Shown: piece after piece, positions 28,960-37,491 of the stretch
How the letters are laid out: each line of letters begins with the position of its first letter
How positions within the stretch are numbered: position 1 is the first letter of the stretch
Source of the DNA: Verrucomicrobiia bacterium
GTDB lineage: Bacteria > Verrucomicrobiota > Verrucomicrobiia > Verrucomicrobiales > Akkermansiaceae
DNA: 64,000 nucleotides
NCBI GenBank assembly: GCA_030430455.1
Contig: JAUIJB010000010.1
Coordinates: forward strand, 1-64,000
Direction: 5' to 3'
Position numbers and translations under genes: made by a program
The notes under the pieces: model-generated
The model's database searches: none
Told to the model about the DNA's origin: nothing
The model's input: the letters and a program-made list of their open reading frames with translations, nothing else

Positions 28960-29002
28960 TTCTCTTTGTGGGGAGGGCGGACGACTGGCGCGGCGTCCCC
29001 GC

Positions 29003-30649
29003 TTACCACCACGACTCCATCTGCACGCCCCAGCTCCAGCCGGCGGTGTCGAGGGCGTAGTCGGCGCCGCCGACCTGGCCGCGCTGGCCGTCGCTCCAGA
29101 AGGCGTAGGTGGCGAAGGCGCGGATGACCGGGCGCGAGAAGAACTCGTCGCCGAGCGCGACCTGCGGCGCGATGGTCAGCTTGCCGAGGGTGCCGCTGTG
29201 GCCGTTGGGCGAGTTCGAGATCCAGTCGACGCCACCCTCGAAGGCGAGGCTGGCCCAGTCGTTGAAGTGGTAGATCGGGCGGACCCCGGCCGAGGCCCAG
29301 TGCTGCTCGGGGGCATTCGAGCCGAAGTCGGTGTACTGGTAGACCAGCGCGGAGCCGAGCGAGAGGCACTCGAGCGGCTTGATCACCCAGTGGTCGGTGA
29401 CCCGCGCGCGCCACGACTCGTCGGGGTCGGGGCGGATGTAGGTGCCGGTCGGGTCGGTGAAGGTGTCGAAGCCGCCGGTGAAGGTCTTGGCCGGCCCGGT
29501 GCCGAGCTGCAGCGAGGTCTTGTGCAGGCTTTCCGGGTCGAGGAAGCCGGTGTGGGTCCGCACCAGGTTCAGCGCCACGCCATGGGCGTCCTCCGCCTTG
29601 CGGCCGGTCGCGTCGAATCCCGAGTCCGCCTTGGAGTAGGTCAGGCCGAGCTCGCCGGTGCCACCCCAGAAGTCCCAGTCGTAGTAGCGCAGGTCGATGC
29701 TGGTCTTGCTGAAGCCGGCGGTGTTGAGGGGGTCGGGGGTGCCGATGCGGTCGTAGATCGCGCTCTCCGCACCGTCGCCGATCCAGGCCAGGGCGAGCTT
29801 GCCGCCGCACCACGGGACGTCCTCGATGCCGGCGCCGCCACCGCTGAGGTCCCAGAAGTAGAAGTCGTTGATGTGGATGTCGTGGCGGCGGTAGAAGCGG
29901 CTGCCGGCCCAGACCTTGGCCTCGGGCATCGCGGGGAGGATGTTGCCCACCGAGGCCCACACCTCGGGCACGGTGAACTCGGTGTCCGCGGCGCTGCCGT
30001 AGTCGTCGTAGGGGTTGTAGAAGGCCAGCCGCAGGTTCATCTGCGCCACCGGGCCGTCGATGCCGTGGGGGTCGTCGAGTGAGAAGGCGCCGGGCGTGAA
30101 GAAGGTCTTGGCGAAGTTGATCTCGCCGTAGTTCTCGGCCTCGTTGCCGAGGCGGTACTTGGCCACCCCGGGGAGGCCGAAGGCGCGTTGGGGGCCGCCG
30201 ATGTCCGAGCGGCCGTAGCCGGCGCGGAAGTAGCCGCTGATGTCGAGGTAGCCCTCGAGGATCTCCTCGATGCGGGCGTCGAGCTGCTCGCCGGGCCGGA
30301 AGTCGCGCGATTCGGTGCGGCTCGTGAAGGACTCGGCGGCGAGGTCCCGGGCCCGCTGCGAGGCCTCGGTGATGCCCTCGTCGGTCTCCGGGTCCATCAC
30401 CCCCGCCGGCCGGGCGGGTGCCGGAGCGCGGCTCGCGGGTGCCGCCGGTGGGGTTGGCGGCGCAGCCGGGCGCGACTCGAGCTCGCGGATCCTGGCCTCG
30501 AGCCGGTCGATGCGGGTCTCGTAGTCGCTGCGCAACGCGTCGAGTTCGGCGCGCAGCTCGCGCGCGAGGTCCTCGTCGGCGGCCGAGGCCGTGGCCGGAA
30601 TCGCAGCGGCGACGAGGGTCGCCACGACCTGTTGCTGGAATCGCCCCAT
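29003..30649 (-). CDS. LamB-like outer-membrane porin with N-terminal coiled coil
   Basis: A 548-aa outer-membrane protein starting at ATG 30649. Signal peptide (to about 24, ASAADED), then a coiled coil (about 25-62, LARELRAELDALRSDYETRIDRL), a Pro/Ala-rich linker (about 63-90), and a beta-barrel resembling maltoporin: GYFRAGYGRSDIGGP, LPGVAKYRLGNEAENYGEI near 150-185, and a terminal aromatic (SWW). Maltoporins are near 420-450 aa, so the extra is the coiled coil. It probably carries sugars across the outer membrane; the coiled coil could reach the peptidoglycan. It follows the di-haem peroxidase by 70 bp. Confidence 0.8.
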   Translation of the reverse strand: MGRFQQQVVATLVAAAIPATASAADEDLARELRAELDALRSDYETRIDRLEARIRELESRPAAPPTPPAAPASRAPAPARPAGVMDPETDEGITEASQRARDLAAESFTSRTESRDFRPGEQLDARIEEILEGYLDISGYFRAGYGRSDIGGPQRAFGLPGVAKYRLGNEAENYGEINFAKTFFTPGAFSLDDPHGIDGPVAQMNLRLAFYNPYDDYGSAADTEFTVPEVWASVGNILPAMPEAKVWAGSRFYRRHDIHINDFYFWDLSGGGAGIEDVPWCGGKLALAWIGDGAESAIYDRIGTPDPLNTAGFSKTSIDLRYYDWDFWGGTGELGLTYSKADSGFDATGRKAEDAHGVALNLVRTHTGFLDPESLHKTSLQLGTGPAKTFTGGFDTFTDPTGTYIRPDPDESWRARVTDHWVIKPLECLSLGSALVYQYTDFGSNAPEQHWASAGVRPIYHFNDWASLAFEGGVDWISNSPNGHSGTLGKLTIAPQVALGDEFFSRPVIRAFATYAFWSDGQRGQVGGADYALDTAGWSWGVQMESWW

Positions 30650-30719
30650 GACCAATCGCCCGAAATTCGACCCGGCGGCGGACGGCGGGTCAAGCCGCAA
30701 GTCCGCGCACCGCCTCCCC

Positions 30720-32090
30720 TCAGTCGGTGACGTAGGCGAGGCGGTAGTAGCAGGCGGCTTCGCTGGCCGGGGCCGGGAGGGTCAGGCGGACCTCGCCGTC
30801 CGCATCGGCGGTGACGGCGTGGGAGCTCCACTCGACGAAGTCATGGGTGCTCTGGAACCGGTAGTCGACGTGGGGGACGGCGCTGCCGACCAGCGTCACC
30901 GTGCGCGACTCGCCGCTGCCGCTGAAGCTCATGGCGATGTTGTCGGTGGGCAGCACCACCAGCGAGATGACCCCGGCGTCATCGAAGGGGTCGGACCACT
31001 TCGGGTCGGTGTAGAGCGAGCTGCCGCCGAGGGTCTCGAGGAAGGCGACCAGGCTGGCGCGCTCGCCGGCGTCGAGGTTGAGGCGCTGCGGCTGCGGGCC
31101 GCCCGGGCCGGGGCGGGTCAGGCGGTTGTCGATTCCCGGCACCACGGCGGGGATCGCGTTGTAGTGGGCGACGACCTGCCCGAGCGTGAGGAAGGCGCCG
31201 TCGTGCATGAAGCCGCCGTTCGGGTTGCCGGCGGCGTCGGTGAGGTCGCGCAGGCTCGGTGCCCGGGTCACGGTGAAGTCGCTGCCGCCACCGATCGCGC
31301 CGGCCACGCCGTTGTTGCCCGAGTTGGGATCGATGTCGAACTCGGGCGGGCGGTGGCAGCCGGCGCAACCGGCGCCGCCCTGCGGCGGGGGGTCCAGGAA
31401 GATCCGCTTGCCGGCGTTCTCCATGGCGGTGAAGTTCGGGAATGGCACGGCGTCGCCGGCGACCTGGCCACGGCCGGCGTCGTACTTGCTGTCGAAGGAC
31501 TGGATGCTGCGGACGAACTGGGCGAGGGCGTCCTGGATGCGCTCCTCGCTGATCCCGCCGTCGCCGAAGACCGCCGTGAACAGGACGTGGTACTCCTCGT
31601 GCGCGGCGAGGCGGTCGACGAGGTCGGCGAAGCCGGGGTCGCCGTCGGCGCCGCTGAAGCCCATCTCGACATGGTCCCGGATCGGCCGGGTCGTCTGATC
31701 CTCGAGCGTGGCGGCGCGCTCGTCCCAGAAGAAGCGTCGCTCGGTGCCGAAGCGGGCGTTGACCAGGCGCATCGAGTGCCGGCCGGTGGTGCCGGCGACC
31801 CCGCTGCTGGCGGTGGCCGGGTCGGAGAAGCCGTGCTCCTGCTGGTGGCAGGACGAGCAGGAAATGGTGCCGTCGACCGACAGGCGCCGGTCGTGGAACA
31901 GGACCCGCCCGAGGGTCGCGCCGCGGTCGGTGATCGGGTTGGCGGCGGGCGTGTTGTCGCGGGTGATGTAGTCCGGGACGGCCTGGCCCGCGTAGCGGTC
32001 GGGGTCGACCAGGTCGATGATGCCGTCGCCCGCGCCGGCGACGGGGGCGGCGACTTGAGCGGCGAGGAGGAGCGGGACGATGAGCTTCAT
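30720..32090 (-). CDS. Periplasmic di-haem cytochrome c peroxidase-family protein
   Basis: A 456-aa exported protein (signal peptide 1-20, VAGA) of the CcpA/MauG family. Haem-attachment motifs are C78-SSC-H82 and C242-AGC-H246, as expected for two c-type haems. GTTGRHSMRLVNARF and FFWDERAATLEDQ in between are family hallmarks. After about residue 365 comes an extra C-terminal region (to 456) that resembles a beta-sandwich seen in secreted verrucomicrobial proteins. It would reduce peroxide or oxidise another substrate in the periplasm; which cannot be read. Translation ends 70 bp before the porin. Confidence 0.9.
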   Translation of the reverse strand: MKLIVPLLLAAQVAAPVAGAGDGIIDLVDPDRYAGQAVPDYITRDNTPAANPITDRGATLGRVLFHDRRLSVDGTISCSSCHQQEHGFSDPATASSGVAGTTGRHSMRLVNARFGTERRFFWDERAATLEDQTTRPIRDHVEMGFSGADGDPGFADLVDRLAAHEEYHVLFTAVFGDGGISEERIQDALAQFVRSIQSFDSKYDAGRGQVAGDAVPFPNFTAMENAGKRIFLDPPPQGGAGCAGCHRPPEFDIDPNSGNNGVAGAIGGGSDFTVTRAPSLRDLTDAAGNPNGGFMHDGAFLTLGQVVAHYNAIPAVVPGIDNRLTRPGPGGPQPQRLNLDAGERASLVAFLETLGGSSLYTDPKWSDPFDDAGVISLVVLPTDNIAMSFSGSGESRTVTLVGSAVPHVDYRFQSTHDFVEWSSHAVTADADGEVRLTLPAPASEAACYYRLAYVTD

Positions 32091-32254
32091 GCTCCCGATG
32101 GGAGCCGGACCCTGTGTGTCGGGTGTGTGGACGAGGGGGCAGTTTTGTTAAGCGACTGCAAAGCCGGCCGAGCCCCCCTCTCGTCCCCAAGGATGAGTCG
32201 ATGACGAGGAGCGGGAACCAGGGACGATGGTGGAGGACGGCGCTCAGGTTCCCG

Positions 32255-32282
32255 GCCAATCGGCAATCGGCAATCGTCAATC
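32255..32282. repeat. Heptanucleotide repeat (GATTNNC type), locus A
   Basis: Four 7-bp units on the plus strand, GCCAATC, GGCAATC, GGCAATC and GTCAATC (32255-32282). It overlaps the stop codon of the SMUG1 gene (32277-32279), so the gene ends inside the repeat. Confidence 0.7.
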
Positions 32283-32999
32283 TTCCCACACGCCCTGCTC
32301 GACCAGCTGGCGGGTGGCGGCCTCGGCCCAGCCGCGGTTGGCGGCGGGGGAGGCCGGGGACGGGTGGAGGACGCGGCCGATGAAGGCGCCGTGGCCGCTG
32401 TCCTCGGCGGCCTGCCTGAGCTTGCCCTCGGCGTAGGCACCGACGCCGATCAGGAACTCCGGCTTGAGCAGCTCGACCACCCGCACGAGGTGGCGGCGGC
32501 AGGCTTCCTCGACCGGCACCATCTCCGGCTTCGGCAGCTTGTCGGGCGTCAGGTTGGCGCCGCTCTCCGCCATCCACACCAGCGGACAGTAGTTGGCGAC
32601 GAAGTGCCCGGCGAAGAAGTCGTCCACCCGCGGGTAGCGCTCGGCGAAGAGTCCCCACAGGCGCCGCCCGCTGACCTCCGAGCGGGTGCAGGCGAAACCC
32701 TGGATCGGCCGCTTGGGGTGCTCCGGGTCGGGGCGCTCGACCGGGGTCTCGATGCCCATCCAGTCGCGCACCGCGGGGATCTCGCCGAAGGGCACGCCGG
32801 TCTGGGCCATGCCGTAGGGTCCCGGGTTCATGCCGAGGAGGAGGACCCGCTTCGGGCCCTTGCCGAAGCGGCGCAGGTAGGTTTCGTGCGACTTCCGCGC
32901 GTAGTCGGTGGGCAGGTAGGTGCAGGCCGCCTTGGAAAAGGACAGCCCGCGGAGGGATTCGCTCAGGTCCCGGGAGGCTTGGATCAGGGCACGGCTCAC
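32277..32999 (-). CDS. SMUG1-type (family 3) uracil-DNA glycosylase
   Basis: Excises uracil and oxidised pyrimidines from DNA. The 240-aa product carries the very characteristic SMUG1 motif GMNPGPYGMAQTGVPFGE (56-73) followed by VRDWMGIETP, and the second active-site motif HPSPASPAANRGW (212-224). SMUG1 is best known from animals, with bacterial members scattered. This is the second uracil glycosylase in the window, the first being at 3142. It stands alone; the third 27-bp repeat copy lies 56 bp upstream of its start. Confidence 0.93.
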   Translation of the reverse strand: MSRALIQASRDLSESLRGLSFSKAACTYLPTDYARKSHETYLRRFGKGPKRVLLLGMNPGPYGMAQTGVPFGEIPAVRDWMGIETPVERPDPEHPKRPIQGFACTRSEVSGRRLWGLFAERYPRVDDFFAGHFVANYCPLVWMAESGANLTPDKLPKPEMVPVEEACRRHLVRVVELLKPEFLIGVGAYAEGKLRQAAEDSGHGAFIGRVLHPSPASPAANRGWAEAATRQLVEQGVWED

Positions 33000-33054
33000 G
33001 GGGGAAATCCAACAGTCCCAGCCGGGTGAGGCAAGGCCGGGCGCCGCGGGTGGC

Positions 33055-33081
33055 CGGGCGCGACTGGGGTCGCGCGGTCCG
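33055..33081. repeat. Dispersed 27-bp hairpin repeat, copy 3
   Basis: Identical to copies at 5606 and 28671. It ends 5 bp past the stop codon of the minus-strand gene at 33087 and lies upstream of the SMUG1 start. Confidence 0.85.
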
Positions 33082-33086
33082 TGGGC

Positions 33087-35012
33087 TCAGGGTTCCTCGC
33101 CGTCGTCGGCGGCCGCCGCGGAGGAGCCGCGCTCGGCCGGCAGGACCTCGTCGACCATGCGCTCGATCCCCTCCGCGGCGATGTCGCTGCGCGGGTAGAT
33201 CGAGCGGGCCTTGAGGTACCAGCTCAGCGCCGAGCCGATCTGGCGGTCGCGGCGCTCCTCGAACTCGCGGGCGCGGGTCAGCGCGCGGGTGAAGTCGGCG
33301 ACGTTCGGCGCGAGCTGCTCGAGCTCGCGGCCGAGCTTCGGGTCGTCGGGGAACTCCTCGCGCAGCTTGGCGAGCTGCTCCCAGGCGGCGTAGTCCTGGC
33401 CCATCTTGCTGAACTCGCCGGCCTTGCCGATGGCGGCCTCGATGCGGGTCAGGTTGGTGATGATCTGCTTGAAGGCGTCCTCGCGGGTGGCGTCGCCCTG
33501 GATCGCCGGGGCGATCTCGTACTGGCGCCGGTAGATTTCGCGGTAGTTGTTCTCGCTGAGCAGGCGGTCGAAGTCGTTGCGCGCCTGGACGAGGGTGCCG
33601 CTGGAGGCGACCAGCTGGTTGAACTCGGCCAGCTTCGGGTTCTGCGGCCACACCTCCATCGCCTTCTGGATCTCCTCGCGGGCCTTCTCGTTGTCGCCCA
33701 TGGCCGCGGCGTTCTTCGCGGTCATGATGTGCATGTCGCTGACGCTGGTGTAGGTGGCGATGGCGGCCTCCGCCTTGGTCGAGTCGAAGTCCTTGGCCTG
33801 GGTCTTGATGGTCTCGACCAGCTCGCGGGCGCGCAGGTAGTCCTTGGCGTCGAGGGCGGCGATCAGCTTGTATGAGCTGCGCACGAACTCCAGCACCGTG
33901 CGCTTCTTCTCGCGCGGCAGGGTCTGCACCGAAGGCATGAACTCACCGACCATGTAGGACTCGCTGAGGCGCTTGGCGGCGCTCTCCAGCTCGCCGCGCC
34001 CGGAAAGGAACAGGAAGGCCTCGACACCCTTGTCGACGTCGCGCACGGCCTCGCTGGCGAGCGAGTCGAGCGAGGACACGGTCGGGCTGGTGCCGAAGGT
34101 GTCGCTGATCATCTTGGACACGTCCGAGTCCTTCTTGATGCGCAGGCGGTTGTCGCCGTCGGAGAAGATCTGGTGGTAGAAGCGCGCCGCCATCATGACG
34201 TGCTGGAAGCGCCGCTGGACGAAGAACTGCACCATCAGCGCCTGGTACTGGACCTTGGCCTGGACCAGCTGGACCTCGTTCTTGGCGGTGTTGGTCTTCT
34301 TGAGGGCCTCGATCTCGGCGAGGCGGCGGACGGCCTCGGCGTGGCGCAGCGAGTTGACGCCGCGACCCGGGTCCTCGGCCGGCTGGCGGCGCCCGCCGCC
34401 CTCGCCCTCCTCCCCGGGCCGGCGGGTCGAGTTGAGGGTGGGGTCGTGCTCCTGCGCCGACTTCCAGTCGGTGTCGGCGATCAGGCGGTCCTTCTCGGCC
34501 TCCATCGAGGAATTGATCGCGCGGGTCTTCTCGACGTCCTTCTTGGCCAGCACCGCGGCGTAGATCGCCTGCGACAGCGAGTCGCATAGCTTGGCGTCGC
34601 CGGGGTAGCTCGAGGCGCGCGGCAGCAGCGAGACCGCCGCGGTGAAGTCCGGCCCCCCCGGGTGGTGGGGCGAGACGTAGTCGAGGATCTGCTCGATGGT
34701 CTCGCGGTACTCGGTGGCCTCCTCGGAGGTCTCGGCGGGCTCGTTGAGGTAGCGCTCGAAGCGCGCCGCGAGCATGCGGTTGTCGGTGGCCGACCAGGTG
34801 TGGCCGTTCCAGGTGATCAGCTCGCTCGAGGGGTCGAAGAACGGCAGTTCGCTGCCGAAGACCGGGCTCGACTCCTTCTTCTCGGGCTGGCGACGGACCA
34901 CGGTGTCGTTGCCGTCGTCCTGAGCCGCACCCGTGGAGCCCGGCGGCGGCGAGTAGACCTGGCCGAGGGCGGTCGCGGTGAGCAGGATGCCGGCGAGGAG
35001 TGGATGCTTCAT
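33087..35012 (-). CDS. Secreted, largely helical protein of unknown function
   Basis: A 641-aa exported protein (signal MKHPLLAGILLTATALGQ). A first part (about 20-110) is followed by long charged helices (about 150-280, with an Arg/Gly/Glu-rich insert near 195-220) and a helical-repeat, TPR-like C-terminal half (about 385-620; KEKAREEIQ-type segments such as NEKAREEIQKAMEVWPQNPKLAEFNQL). No catalytic motif is visible. It starts 19 bp after the anchored 134-aa gene, which follows the ABC transporter, so the three probably form one minus-strand operon. A scaffold or transport partner is a guess. Confidence 0.75.
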   Translation of the reverse strand: MKHPLLAGILLTATALGQVYSPPPGSTGAAQDDGNDTVVRRQPEKKESSPVFGSELPFFDPSSELITWNGHTWSATDNRMLAARFERYLNEPAETSEEATEYRETIEQILDYVSPHHPGGPDFTAAVSLLPRASSYPGDAKLCDSLSQAIYAAVLAKKDVEKTRAINSSMEAEKDRLIADTDWKSAQEHDPTLNSTRRPGEEGEGGGRRQPAEDPGRGVNSLRHAEAVRRLAEIEALKKTNTAKNEVQLVQAKVQYQALMVQFFVQRRFQHVMMAARFYHQIFSDGDNRLRIKKDSDVSKMISDTFGTSPTVSSLDSLASEAVRDVDKGVEAFLFLSGRGELESAAKRLSESYMVGEFMPSVQTLPREKKRTVLEFVRSSYKLIAALDAKDYLRARELVETIKTQAKDFDSTKAEAAIATYTSVSDMHIMTAKNAAAMGDNEKAREEIQKAMEVWPQNPKLAEFNQLVASSGTLVQARNDFDRLLSENNYREIYRRQYEIAPAIQGDATREDAFKQIITNLTRIEAAIGKAGEFSKMGQDYAAWEQLAKLREEFPDDPKLGRELEQLAPNVADFTRALTRAREFEERRDRQIGSALSWYLKARSIYPRSDIAAEGIERMVDEVLPAERGSSAAAADDGEEP

Positions 35013-35031
35013 GAGGTGGTGGATCGGCGGG

Positions 35032-35436
35032 TTAGAGGCGGCTGATGTCGCGGGCCACCGCGATGCCGCCGCGGCGGAAGCGGACCTTGAAGGCGTAGCG
35101 TTGCTCGCGCTCGATGTTGATGGTCGAGAGCTCCGGCGGAACCTCGATGCCGATGAACTCGTCGCCGCCGGGCGTGTCGATCTTGAGGGACACCACCTGG
35201 CCGCGGTCGGGCGTCCAGCGGAGCTTCTCGTCGACCGTGCCCTCGACGACATACTCGTTGCCGCGCAGCGAGTTCGCGTTCTGCTTGAGCGCCTCGACCT
35301 CGAGCGCCGAGCCGTCGAGCGGGCTCGACTTGTCGCCGCTGAGGAACGCACGCCCACCGAGGAAGGCACCGATCGCGAGGACGGCGATGACGATGATGAC
35401 GGCGGGATTCATCCCGGAACTGGCGCGGCGTGGCAT
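35032..35436 (-). CDS. Small membrane-anchored protein
   Basis: A 134-aa protein with one N-terminal membrane helix (about 10-30, PAVIIVIAVLAIGAFLGG) and a soluble beta-rich domain (about 45-134; NEYVVEGTVDEKLRW, VSLKI, EFIGIEVP, YAFKVRFRRGG), possibly OB-like. ATG 35412 would remove eight residues. It is 149 bp downstream of the ABC transporter and 19 bp upstream of the 641-aa secreted protein. Function unknown. Confidence 0.7.
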   Translation of the reverse strand: MPRRASSGMNPAVIIVIAVLAIGAFLGGRAFLSGDKSSPLDGSALEVEALKQNANSLRGNEYVVEGTVDEKLRWTPDRGQVVSLKIDTPGGDEFIGIEVPPELSTINIEREQRYAFKVRFRRGGIAVARDISRL

Positions 35437-35584
35437 GGTGGTGGGAAATGGCGGGCCTCAGGACGGCGCGGGTTCGGCGCGTGGCTGGGGCGGTGATTCT
35501 CTCAATGAAGCGTTGCAGGGCAAGAAATCAACCTGACGCGATGGCGGGTGGGCGGTTGGGCGGGGGGGAGGCGGCTCCATGGCC

Positions 35585-37363
35585 CTAGGTCCACTGGTGG
35601 CGGCGGGTGCCGATCCAGGCCGCGGCGAGGCCGACGGCGACGTGGAGTCCGAGGGTGTAGAGGCAGGCCTCGCGGCTGCTGAGCGAGGTGTCGATGACCG
35701 ACTTCACCGCGGTCAGGACCTTGGTTTCGAGGCCGTCGACGCTGCCGGACCAGGACCAATAGGCCGAGATGAAGGGGCGGGTGAAGGCCTCGATGTGCTC
35801 CGGCAGGGCGAGGACGGCACCCGACAGCGGCAGCTGGAAGCCGACCAGGTAGATCGACAGCAGCGAGGCCTGCTCGGCGGTGCGCATCAGCGCCGAGATG
35901 CCGAGGCAGATGGCCGTCATCGCGGCGTTGATCAGCAGCAGGAAGGTGAGGTGCTGCACGAAGTCGCCGCGGAACGGCCCGAAGAAGTTGACGAAGGCCC
36001 CCATCCACACCGACTGGGCGACCACCAGGCAGGCGAGGAAGGCGATCTTGCTGCCGAGGTAGGCCGCGGGCCGCACGCCGCCGAACTTCTCCTTCTCGAA
36101 GATCGGGCGCTCGCCGGCGATCTCGCGGGCCGAGTTGTTCGAGCCCATCAGCGAGAGCAGGATCACCTGGAACATGACGATGCCGCTGACGGCGGAGCCC
36201 ACCTTGACCTGGTCCTGGCGGACCATCTGGCGCTCCTGGATCTCGACGAGGACATCCTCCTGGCGGGTGTCCGAGAGGGTCTTGATCTTGTCGCCGGCCT
36301 TCTCGGAGAAGAGGGTGACGAGGAGCGGGAAGCACAGCATGATGGCCAGCTGGAGGAGGACCTGGCCGCGGTCGCGGAAGAAGATCCGCCAGCGCCGTGA
36401 CAGCAGGGTGCTGAACTGGGCGAGGAAGCCCGGCGTGCGCGACGCCGGCGGCTTGGCCGGCGGGCCATCGCCTTCCTCTCCGTCCTCCCCACCGTCCGCC
36501 CCGGCGTCCTCCACCGCGGCCGGCGGGAGGTGCAGCGAGCCGGAGTCGATCGCCTTCTGCCGGCTGTGCTCGAGCTTGGCGTAGTACGCCTCGCGGTGCT
36601 TGAGCCAGGAGCCCTGCCAGCGCTCGCCCGGGTTGGTGGCGAGCTTGGGGTAGATCTCCTCGCTGTCATGGACCGAGAAGTAGTGCGTCACGCCCTGCGG
36701 CGGGCCGTGGTAGGCGATGCGACCCTCGTGGAGGACGAGGATCGAGTCGTAGAGCTCGAGGTGGGCCAGCGAGTGGGTCACCGAGAGGACGATCCTCCCG
36801 TCGCGCCGGGACAGGTCGTGGAGCAGGCGCACGATCTCGCGCTCCGAGCGCGGGTCGAGCCCGCTGGTCACCTCGTCGCAAAGCAGCAGCTTGGGGTCGG
36901 AGACGAGCTCCATGGCCAGCCCGAGGCGGCGCTTCTGGCCGCCGGAGAGGACCCTCACCTGACGGTCGGCGATGGCGGCCAGCCCGGTCTCCTCGAGGAC
37001 GTGGTCGATGCGGTGGTCGAGCTCGGCGACGTCGCGCGTGCGCACGCGCAGCTTGGTCGCGCTCTCGATCGACTCGTCGACGGTCAGCGGGTCGTAGGCG
37101 ATCGAGAACTGCGGCACGTAGCCGATCTCGGCGGGGTCGAAATCGCCCTCTTCGGCGAGGTTGCGGCCGTCCCAGAACAGGGCGCCCTCGGACTCCGGAT
37201 TGAGGCCGGCAATGGTCCGCAGCAGGGTGGTCTTGCCGCAGCCCGAGGGTCCGACGATGGCCATGAAGTGCCCGCGCGGGACCTTCAGCGAGGCCTTGTC
37301 GACGAGATTCACGTCCTCGCCGTCCTTCTGGATGGTAAAACTGACGTCCTTGAGCTCGAGCAC
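35585..37363 (-). CDS. ABCG-type ABC transporter (ATPase fused to permease)
   Basis: A 592-aa half-transporter in which the ATPase comes first. Walker A GPSGCGKTTL (about 39-48), signature LSGGQKRR (about 139-146), Walker B LLLCDEVTSGLD. A charged linker (about 240-310, with a Glu/Asp/Gly-rich patch) leads to a permease with about six helices (about 335-580) of the ABC2 type. It is the eukaryote-like ABCG (white) order and would work as a dimer, exporting a lipid, polysaccharide or other hydrophobic compound. It is divergent from the matrixin gene and heads a probable operon with the two genes downstream. Confidence 0.88.
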   Translation of the reverse strand: MLELKDVSFTIQKDGEDVNLVDKASLKVPRGHFMAIVGPSGCGKTTLLRTIAGLNPESEGALFWDGRNLAEEGDFDPAEIGYVPQFSIAYDPLTVDESIESATKLRVRTRDVAELDHRIDHVLEETGLAAIADRQVRVLSGGQKRRLGLAMELVSDPKLLLCDEVTSGLDPRSEREIVRLLHDLSRRDGRIVLSVTHSLAHLELYDSILVLHEGRIAYHGPPQGVTHYFSVHDSEEIYPKLATNPGERWQGSWLKHREAYYAKLEHSRQKAIDSGSLHLPPAAVEDAGADGGEDGEEGDGPPAKPPASRTPGFLAQFSTLLSRRWRIFFRDRGQVLLQLAIMLCFPLLVTLFSEKAGDKIKTLSDTRQEDVLVEIQERQMVRQDQVKVGSAVSGIVMFQVILLSLMGSNNSAREIAGERPIFEKEKFGGVRPAAYLGSKIAFLACLVVAQSVWMGAFVNFFGPFRGDFVQHLTFLLLINAAMTAICLGISALMRTAEQASLLSIYLVGFQLPLSGAVLALPEHIEAFTRPFISAYWSWSGSVDGLETKVLTAVKSVIDTSLSSREACLYTLGLHVAVGLAAAWIGTRRHQWT

Positions 37364-37491
37364 GATGGGTGAGGGGGCTTACTGCGAGGGAATCCCGCCA
37401 TCTTTCGGGCGGCGAGCAAGAAAACCGCCCGATGGCGCGGAAAACCGAGGAAAACTACGGACTTTCACCCACTCGGATTCGGGTTAGAGTT

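Larger units (their letters stand above)
28569..29002. other. 434-bp intergenic stretch between rsgA and the LamB-like porin
   Basis: No gene is supported here. It holds the second copy of the 27-bp hairpin repeat, two 13-bp direct repeats, short C-runs with two GAATCCCCCC copies (28899-28918), and a strong hairpin next to the porin stop codon. The base composition varies sharply: AT-rich at 28755-28825, C-rich afterwards. Confidence 0.7.

Noticed and set aside
33055-33081. The 27-bp repeat as a plain intrinsic terminator
   Set aside because: It has a good hairpin but no T-run on either strand, and the identical flanks outside the stem suggest a repeat family rather than a terminator alone.
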